Shown here: positions 1-6,027 of the stretch, one piece after another
Layout: every line of letters starts with the position of its first letter
How positions within the stretch are numbered: the first letter of the stretch is position 1
IMG/VR virus record: IMGVR_UViG_3300028840_000745
Location: 1-43,562 of that record
Strand: one strand, 5' to 3'
Source: a virus
Length of the DNA: 43,562 nt
The notes under the pieces: generated by a model
What the model was told of the DNA's origin: nothing
What the model saw: the letters and a program-made list of their open reading frames with translations, nothing else
The model's database searches: none
Translations under genes and position numbers: made by a program

Positions 1-39
1 TTTTCGAGGTAAGGGTAGAAAAAAAAAAAAGAAAAAAAT

Positions 40-89
40 AAAAGAACAAATAAAACCTCTTCCCCTCTCTTCTGAGCTGGGGGAAAAGG
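40..89 (-). terminator. Intrinsic terminator, minus-strand orientation
   Basis: Read on the - strand, bases 89-80 and 65-56 pair as a 10-bp stem with one G-U wobble and a 14-nt loop, followed by a long U-rich run (55 down to about 40). On the + strand the wobble becomes a C-A mismatch and no T run follows, so the structure suits - strand RNA. It would stop antisense transcription arriving from the early genes. Confidence 0.5.
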
Positions 90-150
90 GCACCATAGGT
101 AACACTATAACATCATAACATTATAACAATAGAAAGGAGGCAAGTAAACT

Positions 151-582
151 ATGAGAACAGTTCACCGGCTAAACCAGGATGAACTGAAAGGGATCAAATT
201 CTCGGTTAGATTTATCTGCGATCGACAGGAGCGACCAGGCTATTTACAGCCAGGTGTTGGTCACTTCGAACAGCCATACTGGGGCTTCCACAGACGTGAT
301 ATGTACTGGATTACCTGCGAGTATGCTGGAGTTGATCTTGGGTCACTGTCGGTAGATCCGAGCATGACTAATCCTGAGGAGTTCTCTATCAGTGAAAACT
401 GGTGCAAAGCAGAGCCAATAAGAGAGGTAATGCGACTCGCTAAAGATTGGTTCTACAGACAACCAGAGTACAACGTACAGGTAATGTGGGCTGCGGCGCT
501 AATCAGAAAGATTGCCGAAGACCGAGCTAACAACTACAGAACCAAACTGGTCAAGCCACGGGGCATGAGAGGGACACAGTAA
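151..582 (+). CDS. Hypothetical early protein, 143 aa
   Basis: This is the first gene of the rightward early block. The ATG follows a strong AAAGGAGG ribosome site at the usual distance. The protein is soluble and rich in Trp, Tyr and Arg, with an aromatic stretch around residues 35-60 (YWGFHRRDMYW) and a basic C-terminus. I see no signal peptide, membrane segment or known motif. Its position ahead of a run of miniproteins fits a host-takeover or accessory role, but that is inference only. Confidence 0.75.
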   Translation: MRTVHRLNQDELKGIKFSVRFICDRQERPGYLQPGVGHFEQPYWGFHRRDMYWITCEYAGVDLGSLSVDPSMTNPEEFSISENWCKAEPIREVMRLAKDWFYRQPEYNVQVMWAAALIRKIAEDRANNYRTKLVKPRGMRGTQ

Positions 583-611
583 AACTATAAAAAGAAAGGA
601 GGTGATTAACT

Positions 612-734
612 ATGTTAACGTTGCTAACACTGATAGTTCTTATTCCATCCAGTGTGTTTGTCCTGTTACTGTTGCTCGGCAAAGTAATCGTGGACGCAGA
701 GCACGCAAAAATCAACAAGGAAAGACCGTGGTAA
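612..734 (+). CDS. Small membrane peptide, 40 aa
   Basis: An ATG-TAA frame is preceded by AAAGGAGGTGATT, a near-complete complement of the 16S rRNA 3' end, which makes translation very likely despite the short length. Residues 2-23 are almost entirely hydrophobic (a single transmembrane helix) and are followed by a charged tail. It may be an inner-membrane effector such as a superinfection-exclusion or host-inhibition peptide; the sequence only supports a membrane peptide. Confidence 0.6.
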   Translation: MLTLLTLIVLIPSSVFVLLLLLGKVIVDAEHAKINKERPW

Positions 735-765
735 TGGAACTGAGTTCCAGGAAGGAGGTGATTAA

Positions 766-1035
766 ATGAGAGGTTATATAAACGATCGTGGCTTCCTGAT
801 TATCTACAGACCACGAAGACCCGGAGACGCTGAGATGTTCATGGAGTGCGGTCATCTCACTCAACCAACTGAAGAAGGAATAGTCTACTGTGGAGACTGG
901 TGCGTATTGTTCGGCGAGCCTAAGGAGAATCCGTTCTCCAAAGACATGGAGATATGTCTCTGCGACAAGTGCTTGGAGTTCAAAGAATTCGAAGACCGCA
1001 GAACATTACCAGGAATACGCGACTTTCAAATGTGA
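766..1035 (+). CDS. Small cysteine-rich protein, 89 aa, probable zinc binder
   Basis: The start has a full AAGGAGGTGATT ribosome site. The protein has Cys/His pairs (ECGH near residue 28, YCGDWC near 42-46, CLCDKC near 64-69) that would suit zinc binding. The last codons (PGIRDFQM) come from a 23-bp sequence repeated in the next gene but read there in another frame. In the alternative frame the DNA encodes EYATFKCDR, matching EYATFKCNR of the next gene, so the present C-terminus is probably the product of an old frameshift or recombination. Confidence 0.7.
   Translation: MRGYINDRGFLIIYRPRRPGDAEMFMECGHLTQPTEEGIVYCGDWCVLFGEPKENPFSKDMEICLCDKCLEFKEFEDRRTLPGIRDFQM
1011..1033 (+). repeat. 23-bp direct repeat, copy 1
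   Basis: This is identical to 1178-1200; similarity continues for about 6 more bases (ACAGA after one mismatch). It overlaps the 3' end and stop codon of the gene at 766-1035. Confidence 0.85.
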
Positions 1036-1107
1036 CAGAATCGTTAACCGTTATAGACACTGGGATAGCTCTTTGCAAGAGCTGCTTGGATAAGGAGAAG
1101 GATAACT

Positions 1108-1257
1108 ATGCCACGCAACTGTAAATGTGGTGGTCGGCTTGTTCCACAGGGAGCCTTGCTAGACCTCGAAACACTCGAGGAATACGCGACTTTCAAATGT
1201 AACAGATGTGGAGTAGTGCGACACCAAAAGAAGAGGAGACCAAAGAAAGGAGAATAA
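1108..1257 (+). CDS. Zinc-ribbon miniprotein, 49 aa
   Basis: The start follows AAGGAGAAGG. Two cysteine knuckles, CKC (residues 5-7) and CNRC (31-34), are spaced as in a minimal zinc ribbon, and the tail is strongly basic (KKRRPKK). Such proteins usually bind nucleic acid or host RNA polymerase. The central EYATFKCNR stretch is encoded by the second copy of the 23-bp repeat. The next gene begins three bases after its stop. Confidence 0.65.
   Translation: MPRNCKCGGRLVPQGALLDLETLEEYATFKCNRCGVVRHQKKRRPKKGE
1178..1200 (+). repeat. 23-bp direct repeat, copy 2
   Basis: This is identical to 1011-1033 but lies inside the zinc-ribbon gene, where it is read in a different codon phase from copy 1. Confidence 0.85.
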
Positions 1258-1259
1258 CT

Positions 1260-1502
1260 ATGAAATTAGGAGACGCGACCAAACTCGCGCAAGAATCACG
1301 TGTATCCATGCAAGACGAGATACGCCAACGTACGCACGTAAGTTTGACAAAAGAGGCGGCTAAGGTCTTGGCCAACATTCTGCTTCGCACAACTGTGCAC
1401 GAGGTAGATCAGCAGGTCAAGAAAGTGTTGAAATCCTATCATGAAGAATCTCAAGGATTCTACTTCCAAGAGATCTTTGATTTTATCAGAATAAATAAGT
1501 AA
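1260..1502 (+). CDS. Hypothetical protein, 80 aa
   Basis: I chose the ATG at 1260 because it sits behind AAAGGAGAATAACT and directly after the preceding stop; an upstream in-frame start would run back into the zinc-ribbon gene. The product is a mostly helical, charged protein with no Cys. Residues 21-60 look amphipathic. No family is recognised. It is followed by a hairpin and the first copy of the genome-wide palindrome, so it probably ends a transcription unit. Confidence 0.65.
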   Translation: MKLGDATKLAQESRVSMQDEIRQRTHVSLTKEAAKVLANILLRTTVHEVDQQVKKVLKSYHEESQGFYFQEIFDFIRINK

Positions 1503-1513
1503 CAGCGTTACTG

Positions 1514-1558
1514 TAGGGTGTAGGCTACTCGAGGGTCTACACCCTATGGTTAATTTTT
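1514..1558 (+). terminator. Hairpin, possible intrinsic terminator
   Basis: TAGGGTGTAG (1514-1523) and CTACACCCTA (1537-1546) form a perfect 10-bp stem with a 13-nt loop. The T-rich run TAATTTTT begins a few bases downstream but lies within the 23-bp palindrome, so the element could be a terminator or part of a compound regulatory site. Confidence 0.45.
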
Positions 1559-1566
1559 AAACATAG
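1544..1566 (+). promoter_or_regulatory. 23-bp palindrome, site 1
   Basis: This is the first of seven intergenic copies of an imperfect palindrome whose ideal form is CTATGGTTAAT, one base, then the reverse complement. Here the left half matches exactly; the right half has A for C at one position. It ends 11 bases before the ATG at 1578, with the ribosome site (GGGGAG) starting at its last bases. Confidence 0.7.
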
Positions 1567-1577
1567 GGGGAGTAAAG

Positions 1578-1697
1578 ATGAAGAAAACCCTCAAAGCCTT
1601 CAGTAAGGATGAACTGAAGGAGCTTAAACTTAAATATGAAAGAATGAAGAAGCGTCGCAAATTCCAGCGACAAAAACCACGTAGAAGGAGGTACTAA
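1578..1697 (+). CDS. Highly basic miniprotein, 39 aa
   Basis: The frame sits immediately after palindrome site 1 with GGGGGAG as ribosome site. About half the residues are Lys or Arg, ending in RRRRY, so it is likely a nucleic-acid-binding or RNA-binding peptide. Its stop codon directly abuts the ATG of the next gene, whose AAGGAGG ribosome site lies within this gene, implying translational coupling. Confidence 0.55.
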   Translation: MKKTLKAFSKDELKELKLKYERMKKRRKFQRQKPRRRRY

Positions 1698-2207
1698 ATG
1701 ATTGATAAGAATATTCCACCAGATGATGAATTGGGCTACGACCCAGACGAAACACGTAATAACTACAACAAAAACGACGAAGAAGGCGAGCGCCTTGAAA
1801 AGTCTATCAACCAAGCTCACAATAGACAGCGGTCTATTCTTCACTTCTTTCAAATCAATCCGAGAAAAACATTCGCAGTGTTTGAGATTATGGATCTCGT
1901 CTTTTTCAGTGATGTTGCAAGATCCTCTGTCGGCAGTGCTCTCACGAACCTCTCTGACAGAGGTCATCTTGAAATGACTCCCATTCAAAGAATGGGGCCT
2001 TGGAGTCGGAAGGTTTATACTTGGTGTCTCCGCGGCACAGTCGAGTGGCACCTTGTTGAGGGAGAGAAGGATCTCTATATCAAATACTCTGACGTTAATA
2101 AAGACTGGGTGTTCCAGAAGATCACACGAGCTATCTTTAAAAGATGGTCAGGGACTAAGAGCGAAGCCCAGCAGAGGAAGGAGGATTTAAACAATGTCCG
2201 AAAGTGA
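1698..2207 (+). CDS. Putative winged-helix DNA-binding protein, 169 aa
   Basis: The N-terminal 45 residues are acidic and probably disordered. Residues 45-100 read like a winged helix: a helix (RSILHFFQIN), a second helix (FEIMDLVFF), a recognition-type helix (ARSSVGSALTNLSDRG) and a hydrophobic strand (HLEMTPI). The pattern of SSVGSAL.NL.DRG is typical of MarR/replication-initiator wHTH folds. It lies directly downstream of palindrome site 1, so it is a reasonable candidate regulator of that site. It overlaps the next gene by 14 bases. Confidence 0.6.
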   Translation: MIDKNIPPDDELGYDPDETRNNYNKNDEEGERLEKSINQAHNRQRSILHFFQINPRKTFAVFEIMDLVFFSDVARSSVGSALTNLSDRGHLEMTPIQRMGPWSRKVYTWCLRGTVEWHLVEGEKDLYIKYSDVNKDWVFQKITRAIFKRWSGTKSEAQQRKEDLNNVRK

Positions 2208-2820
2208 TTTCTATGAAGTAGAGAAAAGAAACAAGAAAGGTCTTCCCTATACTGTTAAAAGGGCAAGAACTCTCTTGGGCGCTGTTCGATATAGGCCAGA
2301 GGCTGTTGCGTCTCTGGCGAGTTATCTAATCTCGCTCGGAGAAATACATCAGTCAGTAAGCTCAGTATTAAAAAGATGTCTTGAGTTACACACTTTATTC
2401 ATCAAAGAAAACTTCCCAGAGCATTACATAGCTGATGTAAATGAGGCTATTGAGTTCCTTCAATCAAAAGGAATAATTAAAGAGGTCAGTGATACTAACA
2501 AACCTCGTGTACATTCTGCAGTGTCTGGACAATCACTTATGATTGCAAGAGGTAAAGAAGATATAGAGGAAGACGCCTTCTATAGAGCAATGTACGTGAG
2601 ATACCAGAACCTCGATCAAGAATTATATGATGCTTATCCAGACTTCGAGGACTATTACAAAGCACAAAAGATGATACGTGATGCGGAGATAAAACGAAGA
2701 GAACCGCCGGTAGTGCTTCCCAAGGAACAAAACTGGTCAGTGGATAATCTCCACGATCAACTCTCAAAGGTTCCAGATAACGTTGAAATCGTGGATTCAA
2801 AAAATGAAAAAGATGAGTGA
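2194..2820 (+). CDS. Hypothetical protein, 208 aa
   Basis: The start has AAGGAGGATTTAAACA upstream and lies inside the end of the previous gene. The N-terminal half (residues 15-105) appears helical; the C-terminal half is acidic, with an aromatic stretch (YPDFEDYYKAQ, near 146-156). No catalytic motif or membrane segment is evident. It shares a transcript with the winged-helix gene and may work with it. A sigma70 promoter begins 16 bases after its stop. Confidence 0.65.
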   Translation: MSESDFYEVEKRNKKGLPYTVKRARTLLGAVRYRPEAVASLASYLISLGEIHQSVSSVLKRCLELHTLFIKENFPEHYIADVNEAIEFLQSKGIIKEVSDTNKPRVHSAVSGQSLMIARGKEDIEEDAFYRAMYVRYQNLDQELYDAYPDFEDYYKAQKMIRDAEIKRREPPVVLPKEQNWSVDNLHDQLSKVPDNVEIVDSKNEKDE

Positions 2821-2836
2821 AATTATCAGAGATCAC

Positions 2837-2865
2837 TTGACATCTAATGAATTTTTTGGTATAAT
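2837..2865 (+). promoter_or_regulatory. Sigma70 promoter P1 (early)
   Basis: TTGACA (2837-2842), a 17-bp spacer, and TATAAT (2860-2865) are perfect consensus boxes. TGG just upstream of the -10 gives an extended -10. It would start transcription near 2872, ahead of the gene at 2909, and is a near twin of the promoter at 5217. Confidence 0.85.
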
Positions 2866-2908
2866 AGTTGGTAGAGAATCGAGGACTAACAACGAAAGGA
2901 GAAAACGA

Positions 2909-3172
2909 ATGACTGAAGAAGATTTAAAATCTAATCCACATTGCGAAGAATGTGGAGCACTTCCGGAAACCCGGCCTGAAATCGGCCCACCTAAGCCAGT
3001 CTACTTCGGCAAAAACAAAGGTAGGTTCTTCTACCTAAGACCATTCAGTTGGAAGAAACTCTGCTCTTGGCATCGGCGAGAAGAAGAACGTATCAAACGT
3101 GAAGAAGCCGAGAGTAAGAAGAAAGGAAGAATCAAATTAGATAGACTCCCAGATGTAAGGTGGGAGCTATAA
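2909..3172 (+). CDS. Small zinc-finger-like protein, 87 aa
   Basis: The start at 2909 has AAAGGAGAAAACGA and lies downstream of P1; an upstream in-frame start would read across that promoter and is rejected. The protein has CEEC near residue 11 and CSWH near residue 58, separated by a basic aromatic region, followed by a Lys/Arg/Glu-rich helix. This C-x2-C...C-x2-H layout suits a treble-clef or HNH-like zinc site, but no HNH catalytic residues are clear. It is transcribed by a host promoter, so it is an early gene. Confidence 0.65.
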   Translation: MTEEDLKSNPHCEECGALPETRPEIGPPKPVYFGKNKGRFFYLRPFSWKKLCSWHRREEERIKREEAESKKKGRIKLDRLPDVRWEL

Positions 3173-3175
3173 GAC

Positions 3176-3360
3176 TTAAGCCCTCAATGATTGAGAAAAC
3201 TAATGATACTTGAAGTCAAAACTTACAAAGTCGCAGTTGTCAGCTGCGCTATTTGTTGCAAGGCAAATACTTTAACCGGATGAATACTGACTTCACAGGG
3301 TTCTGCGGGGTTCCCTGCCGCTGTATCGTTGGTCTGTCATGTAGCGCATTGAGGGCTTAA
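3176..3360 (+). ncRNA. Candidate structured RNA, about 185 nt
   Basis: A 206-base gap between genes folds into a compact multi-helix element. P1 is a perfect 14-bp closing stem (3176-3189 with 3347-3360). P2 is 8 bp (3211-3218 with 3288-3295). Inside P2 is a three-way junction: AAAGT/ACTTT (3227-3231, 3269-3273) enclosing CGCAG/CTGCG (3232-3236, 3244-3248) and ATTTG/CAAAT (3251-3255, 3264-3268). P3 is CAGGG/CCCTG (3296-3300, 3313-3317). P4 is CGCTGTAT/ATGTAGCG (3319-3326, 3339-3346, two G-U pairs). P2, P3, P4 and P1 abut with at most one free base, so they could stack coaxially. AACC (3274-3277) may also pair with GGTT (3309-3312). I do not recognise the class; it could be a free small RNA or a cis element for the gene at 3379. 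Confidence 0.6.
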
Positions 3361-3378
3361 CAAAAGAAAGGAGAAAGC

Positions 3379-3840
3379 ATGATCTTATTAAGTAGCCCGA
3401 ACCTTCGGGAGAGACTTGGAAAAGAATGGAAAAAGTACAAGAGGATGAAAGAGTTTCATCTGTCCGCGCAAAAACAGATTGACTTTGTTCTTGAGAACAA
3501 GTGGCTAAACCGCCAGCCGTGTAAAATCTGGTATCACACCGATTCCCTCTTCGGGAATAAGCTTATCTTCAACGTCCAGAACGTAGATATCGAGAAATTT
3601 ATCGAAAACGTTCTCGGCCCATTTCACCTTAAGTTTGATAAACTTTGGCATTTAGAGCTCAGTGGTGATGAGGAAGAACCAGTGTTCGAGTTTTCTGACA
3701 ACTCATCTCCTCTCTGGGCAAAATCAGTATTCTTTGTCAAAGAAGGTGAGTTTAGACAATGTACAGTCGTCAAGGAGTTCTCGCACGTTAGAGAAGGGAA
3801 CCCAGAACCAGTCTACAGACTAAGATTGGTCTGCGAATAG
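3379..3840 (+). CDS. Hypothetical protein, 153 aa
   Basis: The start follows AAAGGAGAAAGC, 18 bases after the structured RNA closes, so translation could depend on that fold. The protein begins with a basic helical segment and continues as an alternating hydrophobic/charged pattern suggesting beta strands (residues 50-150). No Cys cluster, membrane segment or catalytic motif is seen. Its stop codon lies in a small hairpin (TAGGGA...TCCCTA, 3838-3854). Confidence 0.65.
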   Translation: MILLSSPNLRERLGKEWKKYKRMKEFHLSAQKQIDFVLENKWLNRQPCKIWYHTDSLFGNKLIFNVQNVDIEKFIENVLGPFHLKFDKLWHLELSGDEEEPVFEFSDNSSPLWAKSVFFVKEGEFRQCTVVKEFSHVREGNPEPVYRLRLVCE

Positions 3841-3871
3841 GGACGTCATCCCTAAACGAAAGGAAAAAAGA

Positions 3872-4201
3872 ATGGATAAAAATACTTCTATGTTAGAAGC
3901 CCATGAAACTATTTGCTTGTTCTTAGACAATAAGCTAAATCAAATTAAAGAATCAGCTATGCCGGATAAGTACAAAGAAGATGCTTTAGATTTTGGAGAA
4001 GGACTCAGGGAAACTCTTAACATAGTTTCGAAACACGTCCAGCTCCTGGACCTCTATAGCCTTATTCTGGGTCTAACAACAGTTTTCATAACTACTCCGT
4101 CTGATTACTTCAAACTCTTAGATGTGTTCAACAGGGGAATCCGTAACTATGCAAAGTGCGCTTTAAAAGAATCCAGTGGAAAATTTAAGGAGGAAAAATG
4201 A
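3872..4201 (+). CDS. Hypothetical helical protein, 109 aa
   Basis: The start has AAAGGAAAAAAGA. The product is predicted largely alpha-helical, with a hydrophobic stretch near residues 63-78 (LYSLILGLTTVFI) that could be a buried helix or weak membrane segment. No recognised family. Its end overlaps the next start by four bases (ATGA), indicating coupled translation with the two following genes. Confidence 0.6.
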   Translation: MDKNTSMLEAHETICLFLDNKLNQIKESAMPDKYKEDALDFGEGLRETLNIVSKHVQLLDLYSLILGLTTVFITTPSDYFKLLDVFNRGIRNYAKCALKESSGKFKEEK

Positions 4202-4467
4202 GAGAAGAAGAAATCCACGAGAAGACTTTCCAGGAGATCCTGGATCTGACGATTACAGGTGAAGCCGACTCTGTAATGTTGATCGTAACTTTTAAGGATG
4301 ATATATTCATCGGCGGAAGTGGAGACAGAGCTGTTTCTCTGGCGGCTATAGCTACGGTTTTAGAAACAGTTCCACAGAAGGTCTTAGTGCCTTTGTTTGC
4401 GTCTATTCTTAAAAGACAGGGGACTGAAGTAATAAGTCCAGAGACAGATAACGAAACGATACATTAA
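4198..4467 (+). CDS. Hypothetical protein, 89 aa
   Basis: The ATGA overlap with the preceding gene and AAGGAGGAAAA support the start. The middle has two hydrophobic strands (SVMLIVTFKDDIFIGG) and a helix (AAIATVLETVP), giving a small alpha/beta pattern. No catalytic motif is seen. It belongs to the operon read through from promoter P1 and the structured RNA region. Confidence 0.6.
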   Translation: MREEEIHEKTFQEILDLTITGEADSVMLIVTFKDDIFIGGSGDRAVSLAAIATVLETVPQKVLVPLFASILKRQGTEVISPETDNETIH

Positions 4468-4474
4468 AGGTAGC

Positions 4475-4840
4475 ATGGATAAACTATTACTCGAGGACTT
4501 GCGTGGAATAGTTGCCCTGCTCGAAGATCCACGTGAGATCTATAAAAGACAAAGGTGGTCATATTACTTGGAGATTAAGCGGCTCCTTAAGCTTCGCAAT
4601 CTCGCAAGGCAGATAGCTACTAAGTATGACTTTAGACTGACACGAACAAAGCTTCTACATAATCGGATAGATCGTAAACTTGCGGAGATGGATGGGAGAT
4701 ATAAGGTCGTTGAACCTCACTATCATCGCTCCGAGGATCGCCCGATAGACGCAAAGCGTCTCGTAAAGAAGCTCTCGCAGAGTGAGAAAGAAAAGCTCAT
4801 CGATGAACTGATGAAGCACTTCGAAAGGAGGAAAGCATGA
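4475..4840 (+). CDS. Hypothetical basic helical protein, 121 aa
   Basis: The ribosome site is weak (AAAGGTAGC), so translation probably depends on the upstream gene seven bases away. The protein is rich in Lys, Arg and Leu and probably all helical. A His pair at YHYHR-like positions (residues 83-86) has no clear zinc partner. It overlaps the next gene by four bases (ATGA). Function unknown. Confidence 0.6.
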   Translation: MDKLLLEDLRGIVALLEDPREIYKRQRWSYYLEIKRLLKLRNLARQIATKYDFRLTRTKLLHNRIDRKLAEMDGRYKVVEPHYHRSEDRPIDAKRLVKKLSQSEKEKLIDELMKHFERRKA

Positions 4841-5199
4841 AGAGCATAGAACTCTTAAAAGAAGCAAAGGAGATCCTTGATAGATATTGGTTCTCTGACT
4901 TAGGACAAACCAACAACGATGATGTTATAAACATGTGTGAGAAGATCAAGGAGTTCCTTGGGTCTGAAAAGATGTCAAAACTTAACGGTAGTCATCAAGA
5001 ATTGATAGAACAGCTAATGCTCTTAGTTCCAGCTGTTCTGCGAGACCAAGGAGAGGATATTCAGGACTTCAAAGATTGGGCTATAGATTATTATGGCGAG
5101 AACCATGAGGGTGAGATTGAACTCGATCTTGCAATCCACCGCATACGAGGTATGCTGGAAGATATTCGCAAGAATATAAGAGATTCAATTATGCGCTAG
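4837..5199 (+). CDS. Hypothetical acidic helical protein, 120 aa
   Basis: The start lies in AAAGGAGGAAAGC at the end of the previous gene. The protein is helical and acidic, with a likely coiled-coil C-terminus (LDLAIHRIRGMLEDIRKNIR). No known family. It closes the first early operon; the second sigma70 promoter begins 18 bases after its stop. Confidence 0.6.
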   Translation: MKSIELLKEAKEILDRYWFSDLGQTNNDDVINMCEKIKEFLGSEKMSKLNGSHQELIEQLMLLVPAVLRDQGEDIQDFKDWAIDYYGENHEGEIELDLAIHRIRGMLEDIRKNIRDSIMR

Positions 5200-5216
5200 C
5201 ATATACCAAAGACTAC

Positions 5217-5245
5217 TTGACAACTGGCCATTTTTTTGGTATAAT
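5217..5245 (+). promoter_or_regulatory. Sigma70 promoter P2, flanked by inverted repeat
   Basis: TTGACA (5217-5222), a 17-bp spacer and TATAAT (5240-5245) match consensus, with TGG ahead of the -10 as in P1. TATACCAAA (5202-5210) and TTTGGTATA (5235-5243) form a 9-bp inverted repeat that brackets the -35 and overlaps the -10, so a regulator could block this promoter. It drives the leader peptide and the gene at 5385. Confidence 0.85.
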
Positions 5246-5288
5246 GGTTTTTGTCACTGGGAGTCTTAAACTGGTAAAGGAAGGAGTG

Positions 5289-5327
5289 ATGCTTAAGGGA
5301 CAACGTCCCACTTTGTTTAATTATTAA
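5289..5327 (+). CDS. Candidate leader peptide, 12 aa
   Basis: AAAGGAAGGAGTG precedes an ATG that opens a 12-codon frame, MLKGQRPTLFNY, about 40 bases after P2. It contains a small hairpin (GGGAC/GTCCC, 5297-5309) and its stop codon lies inside palindrome site 2. The ribosome site is as strong as those of real genes, so it may be translated and act as a leader for the gene at 5385. Confidence 0.4.
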   Translation: MLKGQRPTLFNY

Positions 5328-5333
5328 CCATAG
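5311..5333 (+). promoter_or_regulatory. 23-bp palindrome, site 2
   Basis: The right half (ATTAACCATAG) is perfect; the left half reads CTTTGTTTAAT. Unlike most copies it is 51 bases from the next main start codon (5385), but it overlaps the stop of the 12-codon leader. Confidence 0.7.
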
Positions 5334-5384
5334 GACTCAAATTAACTAGAACTTAATCAATCTAATGAATGAAAGGAGATTCAA

Positions 5385-5720
5385 ATGGGAACACCGATCG
5401 AAGTAAAAGCAAGTAATCCGAAAACAGACCAAGAATGTGCAGTAATGTACGATTTCGGCGACACCATCGAGGAAGCCGTCGATAATTTCACCGGAGACGT
5501 GGTTCACTCCCTTTACGTAGCGCAGGCAAAAGTTGTCCTGCAAGCGGCCCTACGCCGTTGCATGGAACAGGGGCGTGATCCCGGAGACTTCGCCGCAAGT
5601 TGGAAACCCGGAGTAAAGGCTCCTTCCATCGCCGCAGATCCTATTGCTGCTGCGAAGGCCGCGTTTGCGAAGATGTCCGACGAAGACAAGGCTGCATTCC
5701 TTCAATCTCTGAAGGGATAG
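5385..5720 (+). CDS. Conserved-type phage protein, 111 aa
   Basis: The start follows AAAGGAGATTCAA. The N-terminal 60 residues form an alpha/beta segment (IEVKASNP..., DFGDTIEEAVDNF, then a long helix). A proline-containing linker (WKPGVKAPS) leads to a short alanine-rich helical tail. It has more G+C than its neighbours, and sits as the first main gene behind P2, followed by a clear terminator, so it is a monocistronic, strongly expressed early gene. I recall similar small proteins in phages but know no function. Confidence 0.7.
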   Translation: MGTPIEVKASNPKTDQECAVMYDFGDTIEEAVDNFTGDVVHSLYVAQAKVVLQAALRRCMEQGRDPGDFAASWKPGVKAPSIAADPIAAAKAAFAKMSDEDKAAFLQSLKG

Positions 5721-5740
5721 AGATTCGAACTCAGGCCACT

Positions 5741-5769
5741 GAGAGGGGGACTATGTCCCCTTCTCTTTT
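5741..5769 (+). terminator. Intrinsic terminator
   Basis: GGGGAC (5746-5751) pairs with GTCCCC (5755-5760) around a TAT loop, with outer GAGA/CTCT pairing possible, followed by TTCTCTTTTA. It lies just after the gene at 5385-5720. Confidence 0.65.
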
Positions 5770-5802
5770 ACCCAATATGGACACCATCAGGAGTCGATAA
5801 GC

Positions 5803-6027
5803 ATGAAAAAACCTACCGAGAAACAACTGTTTCAAAGACACAGACAGTTTCAGATCAAAGGTCGTTTGAAAGCCGTTCTAAGTCTAGTGATAGGTATAAG
5901 ACACTCGAGATACTTAATGCCTTACGAGGGACACTGCCTCGATTCGGTTATTGATTCTCTCGAGTATTTGCTCTTCAGTTTTGACTGTCACACTGATGAG
6001 CTAAAGGAAAAAAGAGGCATGAAATGA
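5803..6027 (+). CDS. Hypothetical protein, 74 aa
   Basis: The start is behind CAGGAG. The protein has a basic N-terminus, a central hydrophobic helix (LKAVLSLVIGI), and His/Cys residues near the C-terminus without a clear pattern. Its last four bases overlap the ligase start (ATGA), so it is translationally coupled to DNA ligase. Confidence 0.55.
   Translation: MKKPTEKQLFQRHRQFQIKGRLKAVLSLVIGIRHSRYLMPYEGHCLDSVIDSLEYLLFSFDCHTDELKEKRGMK

Noticed and set aside
91-102. Eighth palindrome copy at the left end
   Set aside because: Only the right half (CCATAGG) is present; no matching left half.
890-1093. 67-aa frame inside the 766 gene as a separate protein
   Set aside because: No ribosome site; only its end resembles protein (zinc-ribbon relic), so it is treated as a frameshift trace.
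1557-2051. Minus-strand frame of 164 aa opposite the wHTH gene
   Set aside because: It has no ribosome site, overlaps palindrome 1 and two genes with clear signals, and reads as a shadow.
2783-2908. N-terminal extension of the 2909 gene
   Set aside because: It would run through promoter P1; the ATG at 2909 has its own ribosome site.
3173-3378. tRNA, tmRNA or group I intron in the RNA region
   Set aside because: No cloverleaf, no CCA-type acceptor or T-arm, and too short with no split gene on its sides.
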